Positions 9,001 to 16,632 of a DNA stretch of 64,000 bases are shown piece by piece. The DNA lies in contig CAJTTZ010000007.1 of assembly GCA_910579505.1 (NCBI GenBank), positions 62,001-126,000 on the forward strand. Direction: 5' to 3'. Made by a program: the position numbers and the translations under genes. The stretch is from an uncultured Lachnospiraceae bacterium. Lineage in GTDB: Bacteria; Bacillota; Clostridia; Lachnospirales; Lachnospiraceae. Each line of letters begins with the position of its first letter. Within the stretch, counting starts at the first letter, position 1. Below the pieces are notes generated by a model. That model was not told where the DNA came from, made no database searches, and worked only from the letters and a program-made list of their open reading frames with translations.

Positions 9001-10922
9001 CTGCCCAAATAGCAGTTCGTTTGATTTGCTAAGATCGTTTTATGATAATGTCCCGGAATGATAAAACAGCATTCCACCGGTTCCCCCGTAAATATTGCTA
9101 TTGTAAATTCACGGTTCCTATAAACCCCAGCAAACTCAGGTATGCTAAAATAGACTGCCATAGTTCTCTGAAATTCATGCAAAAAACCTTTCGTACAGCC
9201 ATAAAATACAAGGTCCGGGATGTCCTCCTCATTGGGCGCAATCAGCGCCGCCTTACATAAATATTCTGCCTCCCTGTCGCTCCATGCGCCCCCTGATATA
9301 TAAATAATTTTTTGCTTATTGTCGGCTGCATATCTGCCAAGAGATAACCTTTCTGCTATTTCCGCAATGTTTTTTTCTTTATTTATCTGACTGTCATAAC
9401 GCATCCCCTCTTTGGAAAGCGCGATTTCAGAACAGGCATATCCATTGATAAACGCTTCCGCTCTGTCTGCCAACTTGAGATTGTAATCAATACTGATTTC
9501 TGCCCGGCGAATTTCCTCCTTTTTCAGTCTATTCAGTTTTAGCGGGAAAAGAACTGTATAACCCGTACCCGGCATACACAATTCCTCACTATACTCTGAA
9601 AACTGATAGTTTTCTCCCTGTCCTGGCGTATGCGTTCGATGGCTGTAAAAACCGAATATTCCCTTATTATCCTCTACGATTTGCCTAAATATTTTCAGCC
9701 CGATATGTTTACCGATATTTTCCGGCTGGTACAAATATGTAATCAGAGATTTTCTTCCCGCACTATCCTGCCCGGTCTCCGATTCAGACAGCAAAAAATC
9801 GACAGGATGAGCCTCTCCGAGCACATCTGTCCCCTGCTTCCTGCAAAAATTATCCGCAAGGTTTCCATCCGTATTGATGCCAGCATAATCCGTGATCAGA
9901 ACCTCTACAAATCTGCCCTCCGTCCGTTCCAGACAATACCGCTCCCTGAGATAGGGCGAATGAGACTCATGTATCCGAATGGAGATACATCCGGCATGCG
10001 CCGTAGAATGGTGAACAACGTTCTCCATCAGCTGCTCACATCCGGCAGCGCATTCCTTGAGTCTGTCATAATGCTTCTGAATGTTCTCTATCTCATTATT
10101 CTTCCAGAAATTCTTATTCATAAAGGAATACACAAAGAGAAGAAACGTAAAGACATCTCCCTGACAGAACATATCAGCTATCTTTTCCGCGCTCTCCTCC
10201 GTTATGTTGCCAACCGTATTACATAAAATATCCAGCCCCGTCTTCAAAAGCGGCGGGACCCGGAGCTCTTTGTTTTCCCCTGTCAGCGTCTTCTGTATAT
10301 CCTGTTTGGAAATGACATGCCATAACTCTTCCTGAAACGCTCCCTGTGTCTGCGAAAAATAATGCAGGGGCATAAAATCCTTAAACGGTCCTACATTGTT
10401 TTTCTGGAGCCTTTGCAGTCTGGTCCGTCCCCCGTTATTACTCTGCTGGATATAGAAAAAACGGTCATATAAATCATTATCACCGCAACTGATGCCATAC
10501 AGATAATGCGAAGCCTTAAAATACAAATCCACCGGTCCGTCAAGCACAGATATAATATCTTCTTCCTTAAAAAATTTCTTAATCAGACAGTCATACTGCA
10601 GATCCACCAAATCCCGGATGGATTCGCTTTCAATCCACAGGCAATAATAACACCGATACTCTTTGCTGACAGTCAAATTCTCGGGTCTTAAAATAGGCTT
10701 AAAATTTTTTCTTTTCTGCGAAACATACTCTGCAATTGCCTTGGGCTCAAAATTTTCCTCCTGGTAGCGAAGAGTTGTAATTCCCTGCACTTCCTGCAGA
10801 CTTAAACTTTCAGCCTTTTGCATTTTGGAAAGAAAATTACTTGCCAGTGCAAAACCCCCAGTCTCCCAACGCAATGATATCTTAAAAATGACTGCATTTC
10901 CCATGTTTCTTCCCATCCTCAA
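6093..10922 (-). CDS. very large GHKL ATPase plus phosphoribosyltransferase-like protein
   Basis: A 1609-residue protein without signal peptide or membrane segments, first and largest gene of the four-gene block. Residues about 290-460 resemble a GHKL ATPase: N-box QLMENVVHHS near 297-306, VEVLITDYAGIN near 339-350, GKHIGLKIFRQIVEDNKG near 404-421, and GTGYTVLFP near 452-460. A second region carries a type I PRPP-binding motif, LYYVDDSIITGRTF near 1085-1098. An earlier stretch with IVPINST near 830 may be another phosphoribosyltransferase-like half. Cysteine pairs CKLC near 914 and CTLC near 1177 may bind metal. Start candidates are TTG 10922 (AAGGAA six bases upstream), ATG 10916 and ATG 10904; the TTG has the best ribosome site. 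Composition is AT-richer than its surroundings. Function unknown; the fused domains suggest a nucleotide-dependent sensor-effector. Confidence 0.75.
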   Translation of the reverse strand: MRMGRNMGNAVIFKISLRWETGGFALASNFLSKMQKAESLSLQEVQGITTLRYQEENFEPKAIAEYVSQKRKNFKPILRPENLTVSKEYRCYYCLWIESESIRDLVDLQYDCLIKKFFKEEDIISVLDGPVDLYFKASHYLYGISCGDNDLYDRFFYIQQSNNGGRTRLQRLQKNNVGPFKDFMPLHYFSQTQGAFQEELWHVISKQDIQKTLTGENKELRVPPLLKTGLDILCNTVGNITEESAEKIADMFCQGDVFTFLLFVYSFMNKNFWKNNEIENIQKHYDRLKECAAGCEQLMENVVHHSTAHAGCISIRIHESHSPYLRERYCLERTEGRFVEVLITDYAGINTDGNLADNFCRKQGTDVLGEAHPVDFLLSESETGQDSAGRKSLITYLYQPENIGKHIGLKIFRQIVEDNKGIFGFYSHRTHTPGQGENYQFSEYSEELCMPGTGYTVLFPLKLNRLKKEEIRRAEISIDYNLKLADRAEAFINGYACSEIALSKEGMRYDSQINKEKNIAEIAERLSLGRYAADNKQKIIYISGGAWSDREAEYLCKAALIAPNEEDIPDLVFYGCTKGFLHEFQRTMAVYFSIPEFAGVYRNREFTIAIFTGEPVECCFIIPGHYHKTILANQTNCYLGSEYESRNWIAPYRELYCDEKEKSGSVPPYDILYQVNSDTGRQTIFELYTKQILETNIQGEGFGCKIENTHMRLGSTIHIGSFYEAELLFNNRLFVSRFAYLLVKDILESQEFINAEKVTLYSYALYSETLIVEVMDILKELRPEKNIDYAIFEREADHRDFSHIDRIRYSNYAEIEEDREAYFQNRKIICIVPINSTLKTHEKMLNQFEDSNGQACAENIILNYAMILIGSQERNDYWQINESEKTFESIELNIKPIPKYFIANKVEYYEANRCKLCFPGQLLEERPLVEVNAASTIPNQAIGLFGSENSKTLSYEQIRDEETRLSTLKDCLIYAHTQRGENHFLYYFKTDELFLKHKNEIIEWLTDISREMSVDMNEYHILFCPSHFSNAGFMEYINRIVFHEAAMVIRVDVDKEYRGNICTKYSNLALLIRLLDEDKGGAVKLYYVDDSIITGRTFFRAKSLVSSIINLYRRKGKNTDIRIFEKIFVLLDRNSDQSRLQYIGCQDSQCDDTELLTNRFFAFRTIKISSMRNHGDSCTLCQLQRESDILRRSSATKQMAEYWEKESEKFDVKPLRGIREKGSEASTDDMGEKPFRRMFCCHMATVALSAQKHGNKKDIAEKCLLELLVTDYNGRKQEQGQDAAFEYFLSYLKILSRPFLVFDKTVKEVVFDVLLILAEHLLKERTGGCRNIWDGTSKEYLNQNEKEMQDVLDIVTNDFTKVQRLNLMKVLMKQLTEMKGNYFIRWQNIAAMTRFASGYTESEQESLYERFLQQTKKLLGVSSDTSKSAWFGNEVHGKEMKLGLPEHILGRLLIENTRAYDDGLNKLCKGKDKGREVLEDELLKPQYRDFCSILSDAGLYDRVNRCVPEARVDELWAGVELLALCKNSAELKGHELQDRKIEEICHEIVGLMKKVLCAREVKLLLECPMECDKWEDSIRIKLNELAQEAEGSQKDKEEWTLPKIELQNR

Positions 10923-10975
10923 GTATATTTCCTTAGCCCTTTTCTCTTGCTCTCCGGCTTCTTCTACAAATCTAC

Positions 10976-10993
10976 ATAATTTGACTAAATTAT
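10976..10993. promoter_or_regulatory. AT-rich dyad in the leader of the four-gene operon
   Basis: ATAATTT-GACT-AAATTAT is a perfect 7-bp inverted repeat. It lies just downstream of the predicted promoter and about 55 bases before the first gene, a usual place for a repressor site. No regulator gene is present in the block. Confidence 0.45.
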
Positions 10994-10999
10994 ATAATC

Positions 11000-11028
11000 A
11001 CTTTACCATCTTTTCCATTGCGCGTCAA
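11000..11028 (-). promoter_or_regulatory. predicted promoter of the four-gene operon
   Basis: On the minus strand TTGACG (11023-11028), a 17-base spacer and TAAAGT (11000-11005). The -10 box is imperfect. It overlaps the end of the recognisable prfH remnant, so the operon uses its own promoter and not that of prfH. Confidence 0.45.
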
Positions 11029-11227
11029 TTGCACGCCCATGTTATTGCCCTCTCCAACCATTGTCGCCCTTTAGAAAACTGCTGTGAACTGGCCTATTAC
11101 ATGATCAGCCCCTGCTCTTGGAAATCTCCACTAAATTACCGTATTCTTTCTGTAATGCCTCAAACAGTTTCGCCACCGCAAGCTGACACTCGGACGGTCC
11201 CTGTCCCGCACTGATCTGTATTATCAT
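11025..11227 (-). pseudogene. prfH: decayed 5' fragment of prfH (peptide chain release factor homolog)
   Basis: From ATG 11227, with GAGGAG upstream, an intact 40-codon frame reads MIIQISAGQGPSECQLAVAK and onward, a clear match to the start of PrfH (MxxQxSxxQGPxEC). It stops at 11105. Past the stop, shifted frames still give PrfH-like pieces, HSSFLKGDN (about 11061-11087) and QWLERAITWACN (about 11025-11063). The whole 3' half, including the catalytic GGQ region, is absent here and is not visible at the other end of the AT-rich block. PrfH normally works with an RtcB-type RNA ligase in repair of damaged ribosomes; no rtcB is seen in the window. The break point coincides with the promoter of the four-gene block, so insertion of that block probably destroyed or replaced prfH. 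Confidence 0.75.
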
Positions 11228-11283
11228 ATATTCGCTTCTCCTCTACTTTCCGAAACACCCACTCCACAATCATAGGGTGCATG

Positions 11284-12060
11284 CTAATTATTTTTGATAT
11301 AATTCGGTCTCTCCGGGTCAAGTACTCTGGGGAAGTTTACTTCGGCAAACAAATCCATCATTGCCTCAAACCCTTCCTGCAGCTTATACTCGATCTCCTC
11401 CTCGTACATGGGGATTGCCCACAAAAAGTTAATTTGCGCGCCGTCTTTACAGATCAGCGCATCAACGCCCGGATACTGTTCTCCAAGCGGGATCACCGGC
11501 AGGAAGAAAAAGCCGCCCATCCCCGTTCCTTCCCCGAGCGGAGCGTATTCCTCCCCGTTTGGCAGCGTATGTCCTGTACCAAGCCATGTCTTGTACTCAT
11601 GTGGAAATCTGGCAAGATATTTCAGCCATCTGATGGGCCAGTAATACATATCCCCCAGCTCTTCACCAGTTTCCCCTATTCTTCCAATTTTCCAGTCTTT
11701 TGGCAAAAACATCAGAAGTTCCGCCCTCTCATACTCCTTCTTATCATAATCTCCGTCAGGAAGCGTCATTGGCCGGTCACTCATCCCACTTGTCCACAGC
11801 ACATAGTAATCCCTGCCGTTATCAGGCGGAACGATATTCACATCAATATGTACGATATCTGACAAAATCTCATGGTACACAAAAGGCTTCTCCTTTTCAC
11901 ATGGAAATATACCATCCATATATTCTGTCAGTTCTTCCAGATACTTTCCCGATTCCGTTACAGGTTCCCATGCCCGGTTATCGTCGTCGCTGTACCTGAT
12001 CACGTCCACCTTTGTTCCGTCTTTCGACACTTTCTTTTTTCGGTTAAATATAAAACCCAT
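11284..12060 (-). CDS. suppressor-of-fused (SUFU) domain protein
   Basis: A 258-residue soluble protein from the ATG at 12060 (an in-frame start 12 codons earlier is less likely). The SUFU-type domain is recognisable from VYHEILSDIVHIDVNIVPP, the strand YYVLWTSGMSDRPM, RAELLMFLPKDW, and the C-terminal block with GGFFFLPVIPLGE and NFLWAIPMYEEE. Bacterial members of this family often act as immunity proteins to contact-dependent or polymorphic toxins, but many are orphans, and no toxin gene is adjacent. It lies between the prfH remnant and the alpha-glucosidase, on the same strand as both. A short basic N-terminus (NRKKKVSKDG) precedes the domain. Role in this organism: unknown. Confidence 0.75.
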   Translation of the reverse strand: MGFIFNRKKKVSKDGTKVDVIRYSDDDNRAWEPVTESGKYLEELTEYMDGIFPCEKEKPFVYHEILSDIVHIDVNIVPPDNGRDYYVLWTSGMSDRPMTLPDGDYDKKEYERAELLMFLPKDWKIGRIGETGEELGDMYYWPIRWLKYLARFPHEYKTWLGTGHTLPNGEEYAPLGEGTGMGGFFFLPVIPLGEQYPGVDALICKDGAQINFLWAIPMYEEEIEYKLQEGFEAMMDLFAEVNFPRVLDPERPNYIKNN

Positions 12061-12160
12061 GTCTCTTTCACTTCCTTTCTCCCATACACGGTCCACACCC
12101 GCCTTCTGTCCAATCTCATGGACCAGGTCGCCAAGCGCTGTAAATCAATGATGCCGTGCG

Positions 12161-13831
12161 CTAGCCCTTCCGCAGCACAAACGCCTCATAAGCGCCCAGC
12201 CGTATCTCTTTCCCGTCATAGCCGCGGTCCACGTTTGAGATCAGGCAGGGCGTCCCCTGAAACTCATCCGGCACGGCAAAATCCGTCTCATGGTCACAGA
12301 AGCTGCACACCACAAGCAGTTTCTCATCCCCCAGCGTCCTCGTGTAGACAAAAAGCTCCTCACTCTCCACCAGAAGCGGCTCATATTTTCCGTATACCAT
12401 AATGGGATTCTGTTTTCTCAGTGCAATCAGCCTCTTATAATAATGGAACACGGAATCCGGGTCTGCAGTCTCCGCTTTGGCATTTATCTCCTTATAGTTG
12501 GGATTGACCAAAATCCATGGCTTCCCATTTGTGAACCCAGCATTCTCACTGTCGTCCCACTGCATCGGCGTTCTGGCGTTATCGCGGCTCTTGAAGGTCA
12601 GGCAGGGCCAGAACACTTCATGGGAAAGCTCCCCCTCCGTACACCACTCCCTGTAAGCGTTGATGCTCTCGATATCCCGGAACTCATCGGTAGACGAAAA
12701 GGGATAGTTTGTCATGCCAAGTTCCTCCCCCTGATAGATATAGGGAGTCCCCTGCATCATGTGCAGACAGGTAGCCAGCATCTTTGCGGAAACCGCCCGG
12801 AACGCAGGCCGGTCATCCCCGAAGCGGGAGACAGCGCGGGGCTGGTCGTGATTATCCCAGAACAGGCTGTTCCAAGCCTTGCCGTACAGCTCTGTCTGCC
12901 ACCGGGACAGAATTTCCTTTAATGTAACAAGCGCTATTTTTTCATCCGTCCACTTTCCGTATTTGCCGTCGCTCTCCACATGCTCAAACTGGAATACCAT
13001 ATTCAGTTCGCCCGCATCTTCCCCGGCATACTGCTTCGCCAGTTCTGTGGTCACCCCGGAGGTCTCGCCCACGGACATGATGTCATACCTTGAAAGCACA
13101 TTCTCATTCATCTCACGAAGATACTTGTGCACATTGGGGCCATGAACGCAGTATGGGCCGAAGTCACCGTACAGGCCGTTTACCTCCCCGTCCGGCATAT
13201 CCGCTGTCTTGGAAATCATGCTGATCACGTCCATGCGGAAGCCGTCGATGCCCTTATCGCACCACCACCGCATCATCTCAAAGATCTCCTCCCGCACCTT
13301 CTTGTTATCCCAGTTTAAATCCGGCTGCTTTTTTGAAAAAAGGTGCAGATAGTACATGCCCGTCTCCCCGTCATACTGCCAGGCGGAGCCCCCGAAACAG
13401 GAACCCCAGTTGTTGGGCGGCGTCTGCGCATCCTTGCCCTCGCGCCAGATATAGTAATCCCGATAAGGGTTATCCTTGGATTTCCGGCTCTCCATAAACC
13501 AGCGGTGCTCATCGGAAGTATGGTTCACCACCAGGTCCATGACGATACGGATCCCCCGTTCATGGGCTGCCGAAAGAAGGGCGTCAAAATCCTCCATCGT
13601 GCCGAATTCCTCCATGATCGCACAGTAATCGCTGATATCGTACCCGTTGTCATCGTTGGGAGACTGATAGACCGGCGAAAGCCAGATCACATCAATCCCC
13701 AGATATTTCAAATAGTCCAGTCTGCTTATGATCCCCTGCAGATCTCCGATCCCATCTCCATTGCTGTCCATAAAACTACGGGGATACACCTGATAAATAA
13801 CCGCTTCCTTCCACCATGCTCTGCTCGTCAT
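12161..13831 (-). CDS. alpha-glucosidase, probably oligo-1,6-glucosidase (GH13)
   Basis: A 556-residue cytosolic GH13 enzyme that removes glucose from short alpha-glucans. The N-terminal barrel starts WWKEAVIYQVYPRSF; conserved regions include DLVVNHTSD near 99, the nucleophile D201 in GFRMDVIS, the acid/base E256 in SVGETSGV and the stabiliser D329 in WDNHDQPR. Val directly after the nucleophile, where maltases have Thr, is the known signature of alpha-1,6 preference, so isomaltose-type substrates are likely (inference from family knowledge). The C-terminal beta domain is complete. No signal peptide, hence intracellular. GGAGAGCAGGG precedes the start. The flanking genes are not carbohydrate-related, so it may be a single-gene unit. 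Confidence 0.9.
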   Translation of the reverse strand: MTSRAWWKEAVIYQVYPRSFMDSNGDGIGDLQGIISRLDYLKYLGIDVIWLSPVYQSPNDDNGYDISDYCAIMEEFGTMEDFDALLSAAHERGIRIVMDLVVNHTSDEHRWFMESRKSKDNPYRDYYIWREGKDAQTPPNNWGSCFGGSAWQYDGETGMYYLHLFSKKQPDLNWDNKKVREEIFEMMRWWCDKGIDGFRMDVISMISKTADMPDGEVNGLYGDFGPYCVHGPNVHKYLREMNENVLSRYDIMSVGETSGVTTELAKQYAGEDAGELNMVFQFEHVESDGKYGKWTDEKIALVTLKEILSRWQTELYGKAWNSLFWDNHDQPRAVSRFGDDRPAFRAVSAKMLATCLHMMQGTPYIYQGEELGMTNYPFSSTDEFRDIESINAYREWCTEGELSHEVFWPCLTFKSRDNARTPMQWDDSENAGFTNGKPWILVNPNYKEINAKAETADPDSVFHYYKRLIALRKQNPIMVYGKYEPLLVESEELFVYTRTLGDEKLLVVCSFCDHETDFAVPDEFQGTPCLISNVDRGYDGKEIRLGAYEAFVLRKG

Positions 13832-13954
13832 ATAACCCTGCTCTCCTCACTTTCCCTTCCTTATTTAATCAATAACATACGCTATCAAATTGTGCCCTTA
13901 AGTTCCCAGGCCTTTTATACTTCCGTTCAAAGTCCACTCTGCTTTCCACAACTA

Positions 13955-14713
13955 TTACAAAAGTCCCCGCAGCTCCTCATGTATCTTCCCGTTGGAAGCC
14001 GCAACGCTGCCTCTCTTCAGAAAATCCAGCTCTTTTCCCGCAAAATCCGTCACCCTGCCGCCTGCCTCTTTCACCAGAAGCTGTCCTGCTGCAAAATCCC
14101 ACGGGCTTAAGCGCGGTTCAAAAAATCCCCCGGTGCGCCCACACGCCACATAGGCAAGATCCAGAGCCGCCGTGCCCGTCCTGCGGATATCCTGCGCGTG
14201 ATCGAACACACGCCGAATGCGCTTAAAATTCTCATCCGCCAATTCCCTGTCATATGGCGAGGTTCCCACAGTGATAATGGTCTCGCTCAACGTTTCGGCG
14301 TCCGATACATGAATGGGGGTTCCGTTTAGGAAGCTGCCCTTCCCTTTCCCGGCATGATACACGTCCTCCCGGAAAGGATCATAGACGATCCCCAGCGTAA
14401 TCTCGCCCTTTTCACAGAGCGCCAGCGACACAACGCTGTGCTGGTAGTCGTGAATCAGGTTGGTGGTGCCGTCTATGGGATCAAGAATCCAGTATGTGTC
14501 CCCGGACATCTCGTGCAGCCCCTCTTCCTCCCCCAGAAACTGGATCTTTGGAAAGCGCCTCCCCAGCTCGCGGGCTAAAAAGCTCTGGATATCGGTGTCC
14601 ACCTGCGTCACGTAGTCCGCGAGACCCTTGACTTTCACATGCCCGGCCCTCTCCCTGTTGCCTACAAAAGCTTTCGTCTCCTTTACAAGCGCAATGATAT
14701 CCTGCATCTCCAT
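13955..14713 (-). CDS. inositol monophosphatase family protein
   Basis: A 252-residue Mg-dependent sugar or inositol phosphatase of the SuhB/IMPase family. Visible motifs are the metal-binding FLGEEEG near 60, ILDPIDGTTNL near 76-86, and the C-terminal SPWDFAAGQLLVKEAGG with the third metal Asp. Length and spacing are normal, so it should be active. True substrates cannot be read from sequence: inositol-1-phosphate, fructose-1,6-bisphosphate and 3'-phosphoadenosine 5'-phosphate are all hydrolysed by relatives. It follows the ABC transporter set on the same strand after a short gap and precedes the alpha-glucosidase. Confidence 0.88.
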   Translation of the reverse strand: MEMQDIIALVKETKAFVGNRERAGHVKVKGLADYVTQVDTDIQSFLARELGRRFPKIQFLGEEEGLHEMSGDTYWILDPIDGTTNLIHDYQHSVVSLALCEKGEITLGIVYDPFREDVYHAGKGKGSFLNGTPIHVSDAETLSETIITVGTSPYDRELADENFKRIRRVFDHAQDIRRTGTAALDLAYVACGRTGGFFEPRLSPWDFAAGQLLVKEAGGRVTDFAGKELDFLKRGSVAASNGKIHEELRGLL

Positions 14714-14760
14714 TTTATTTTCCGTCCTTTCCCATCCGTCCTTTATGTCCTCTCGCCGTC

Positions 14761-16632
14761 CTACTCTTCCGCCCGTTCCGCCAGCAGCCGCATAGGCTCC
14801 CGTTTCAGGCTTCTATTCATCTTAACCCACGCAATCCCCACGCCTGCCGCCACAATAAACAGCGCGCAGCACACCGCGGGCATGGCGCTTGCCGCAGCCT
14901 CCTCCACCACGACCTCGTCAACCGTATTCGTCAGACCCGCCGTGTAGGTCGTCTCGTAGTAAGTTTCCCCGGCATTTGCCGCGGAGACATCTACGGAAAT
15001 CCGAAAGCCTGCCACAGCGCCCAGAATGCTTCCCACCAGAACCAGCAGGGCAAAGCCCGAGAGCATGGAAAAACGGCACGCCGCCTTTCCCATACCAAGG
15101 GAACGCTCGATTGCTGTCCTCTCCGCCTGCTTTGTGATAAACAGATGGCTGAAAAAGAACAGCAGAAGCGCCGTCAGAATCATTCCCGCCACAAGCAGCA
15201 CAAGGGAGATGGCTTTCATATTGTCGATCCCCGCCTTTAACTGGGAATAGCCCTTATCATAGAAGGTGAACGCCAGCTTATCCGTGCCGTACTCCGCCCA
15301 GCTTTTCAGGAAATCGTCGATGCCGCCGTTTGGAATCTGAAAAGAGGTGGTGATGTCCGTCATGGGTCCGCATGACACCAGATTCGTTCCGTCCCGCGCC
15401 TCGATGGACTGTATGGGCACGATCAGTTCATCCGCCCCCGGATTAAAAATGCTGTCCGTACCGCTGAAGGTGACGTCATAAATCCCAACCACCGTATACT
15501 CGGAAGTCTCAAAGACTTCGAGGGGATTGCCGTCGGTGTCCACCAGCCCGGAGTAAAAACCGATGCCTCCGTCTATGGAAAATCTCCACCCCGCATTCAC
15601 CTTCCTGTCCGTAAGCAAAAGCTGCACTTTCACCGCATCGCCGAGGGACAGCCCGTTATTCTCCATAAAGGTTTTCGGCGCAAGGCACACCTTGCTGCCG
15701 CCCTCGTACTCCTCCTCACTGATATCCCGGCCTTCGGTGATAAAAGCCTGCCCATTGTAGAAGGGCATCAAGAGGGCTGTCCTGTTTGTGCCCGTAACCG
15801 GCTGGCAGTCCCGCCAGACCTCCGCCGTCTGCGACAGATTCAGAATCCTGCGCCCTGCCTCCGTCTCATAAAAGCCGTCGGTCACTTCAAAAATCCTCTG
15901 CCCGTCCCGGTACGGATCTTCGGGCAGGCTGCCGTCCGGCAGAAGGAGGTCAGATTCCAGCGGAAACGGCACCATCTCCAGCCCGATATGCACCTCGCTA
16001 TTCGACTGCATCTTCTCCTCATAGACTTTACCGTGTATATAGGTAGCCTGATGGCCCAGCATCGCCACGTAGGTCTTATCCTTGTAAAGCATCTCCGGGG
16101 TGGGGTTATTGTGGTCGCAGAAATAGTCCACCACACCCTCAAGTCTGGGATCTCCGCCGATCACCTTCGTGATCTGGATCGGCACCGACTCGTCCGGCAT
16201 CGCATCCTCCATGGGCGTAAACTCCGCGATAAAGAACCCCCAGCCGATCTCATTCGGGTTCAGACTCTCGTGCAGCATCAGATAATCCGGCTGATAGGAA
16301 ATGTAAAACGCCCGCTGCTCCGGCCCTGCAAGGTATGGCGCATCGGGAAAGAGCAGGTCCTCCGGCGTATAGTAGTCGCTGTACTGCGCACTTTTTTTCA
16401 CGTCATAATCCTTTGTCTCCGCATTCCAGACAAATCTCTCCTCAAAGGAATCCTGTATCTGCCGCACCGTCCCGATGGTCATAAACCGGTCCTCGTACTG
16501 CGCCATGGTCTGCGTCCCTTTCAGCCAGATGCCGGCGCCCAGCGTCATCAGAAGCGCCGCAAACACCATCAGTATGAGAAAAAGCACCGTCCTTACGGGT
16601 GTGCGCATCATCTGTTTCAAACTGTTTCTCAT
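14761..16632 (-). CDS. ABC transporter permease with FtsX domain (MacB type)
   Basis: A 623-residue membrane protein with an N-terminal transmembrane helix (VLFLILMVFAALLMTLGAG, about residues 16-34), a large extracellular region of about 430 residues, and C-terminal helices around 480-500, 530-550 and 575-600, the FtsX-like topology. The segment ERTAIERSLGMGKAACRF between the C-terminal helices is the usual cytoplasmic coupling loop. It overlaps the end of the ATPase gene by ATGA and is translationally coupled to it. With the ATPase and the other permease it should form a mechanotransmission-type ABC complex for peptide or drug export or lipoprotein handling; the substrate is unknown. Confidence 0.85.
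   Translation of the reverse strand: MRNSLKQMMRTPVRTVLFLILMVFAALLMTLGAGIWLKGTQTMAQYEDRFMTIGTVRQIQDSFEERFVWNAETKDYDVKKSAQYSDYYTPEDLLFPDAPYLAGPEQRAFYISYQPDYLMLHESLNPNEIGWGFFIAEFTPMEDAMPDESVPIQITKVIGGDPRLEGVVDYFCDHNNPTPEMLYKDKTYVAMLGHQATYIHGKVYEEKMQSNSEVHIGLEMVPFPLESDLLLPDGSLPEDPYRDGQRIFEVTDGFYETEAGRRILNLSQTAEVWRDCQPVTGTNRTALLMPFYNGQAFITEGRDISEEEYEGGSKVCLAPKTFMENNGLSLGDAVKVQLLLTDRKVNAGWRFSIDGGIGFYSGLVDTDGNPLEVFETSEYTVVGIYDVTFSGTDSIFNPGADELIVPIQSIEARDGTNLVSCGPMTDITTSFQIPNGGIDDFLKSWAEYGTDKLAFTFYDKGYSQLKAGIDNMKAISLVLLVAGMILTALLLFFFSHLFITKQAERTAIERSLGMGKAACRFSMLSGFALLVLVGSILGAVAGFRISVDVSAANAGETYYETTYTAGLTNTVDEVVVEEAAASAMPAVCCALFIVAAGVGIAWVKMNRSLKREPMRLLAERAEE

Noticed and set aside
3206..10922. Retron, CBASS or restriction-modification system
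   Set aside because: No reverse transcriptase, nucleotidyl cyclase, methylase or nuclease motif found in the four proteins.
10825..11214. Plus-strand ORF of 129 codons at the island edge
   Set aside because: Antisense to the prfH remnant and the first codons of the large gene; low-complexity, no family match.
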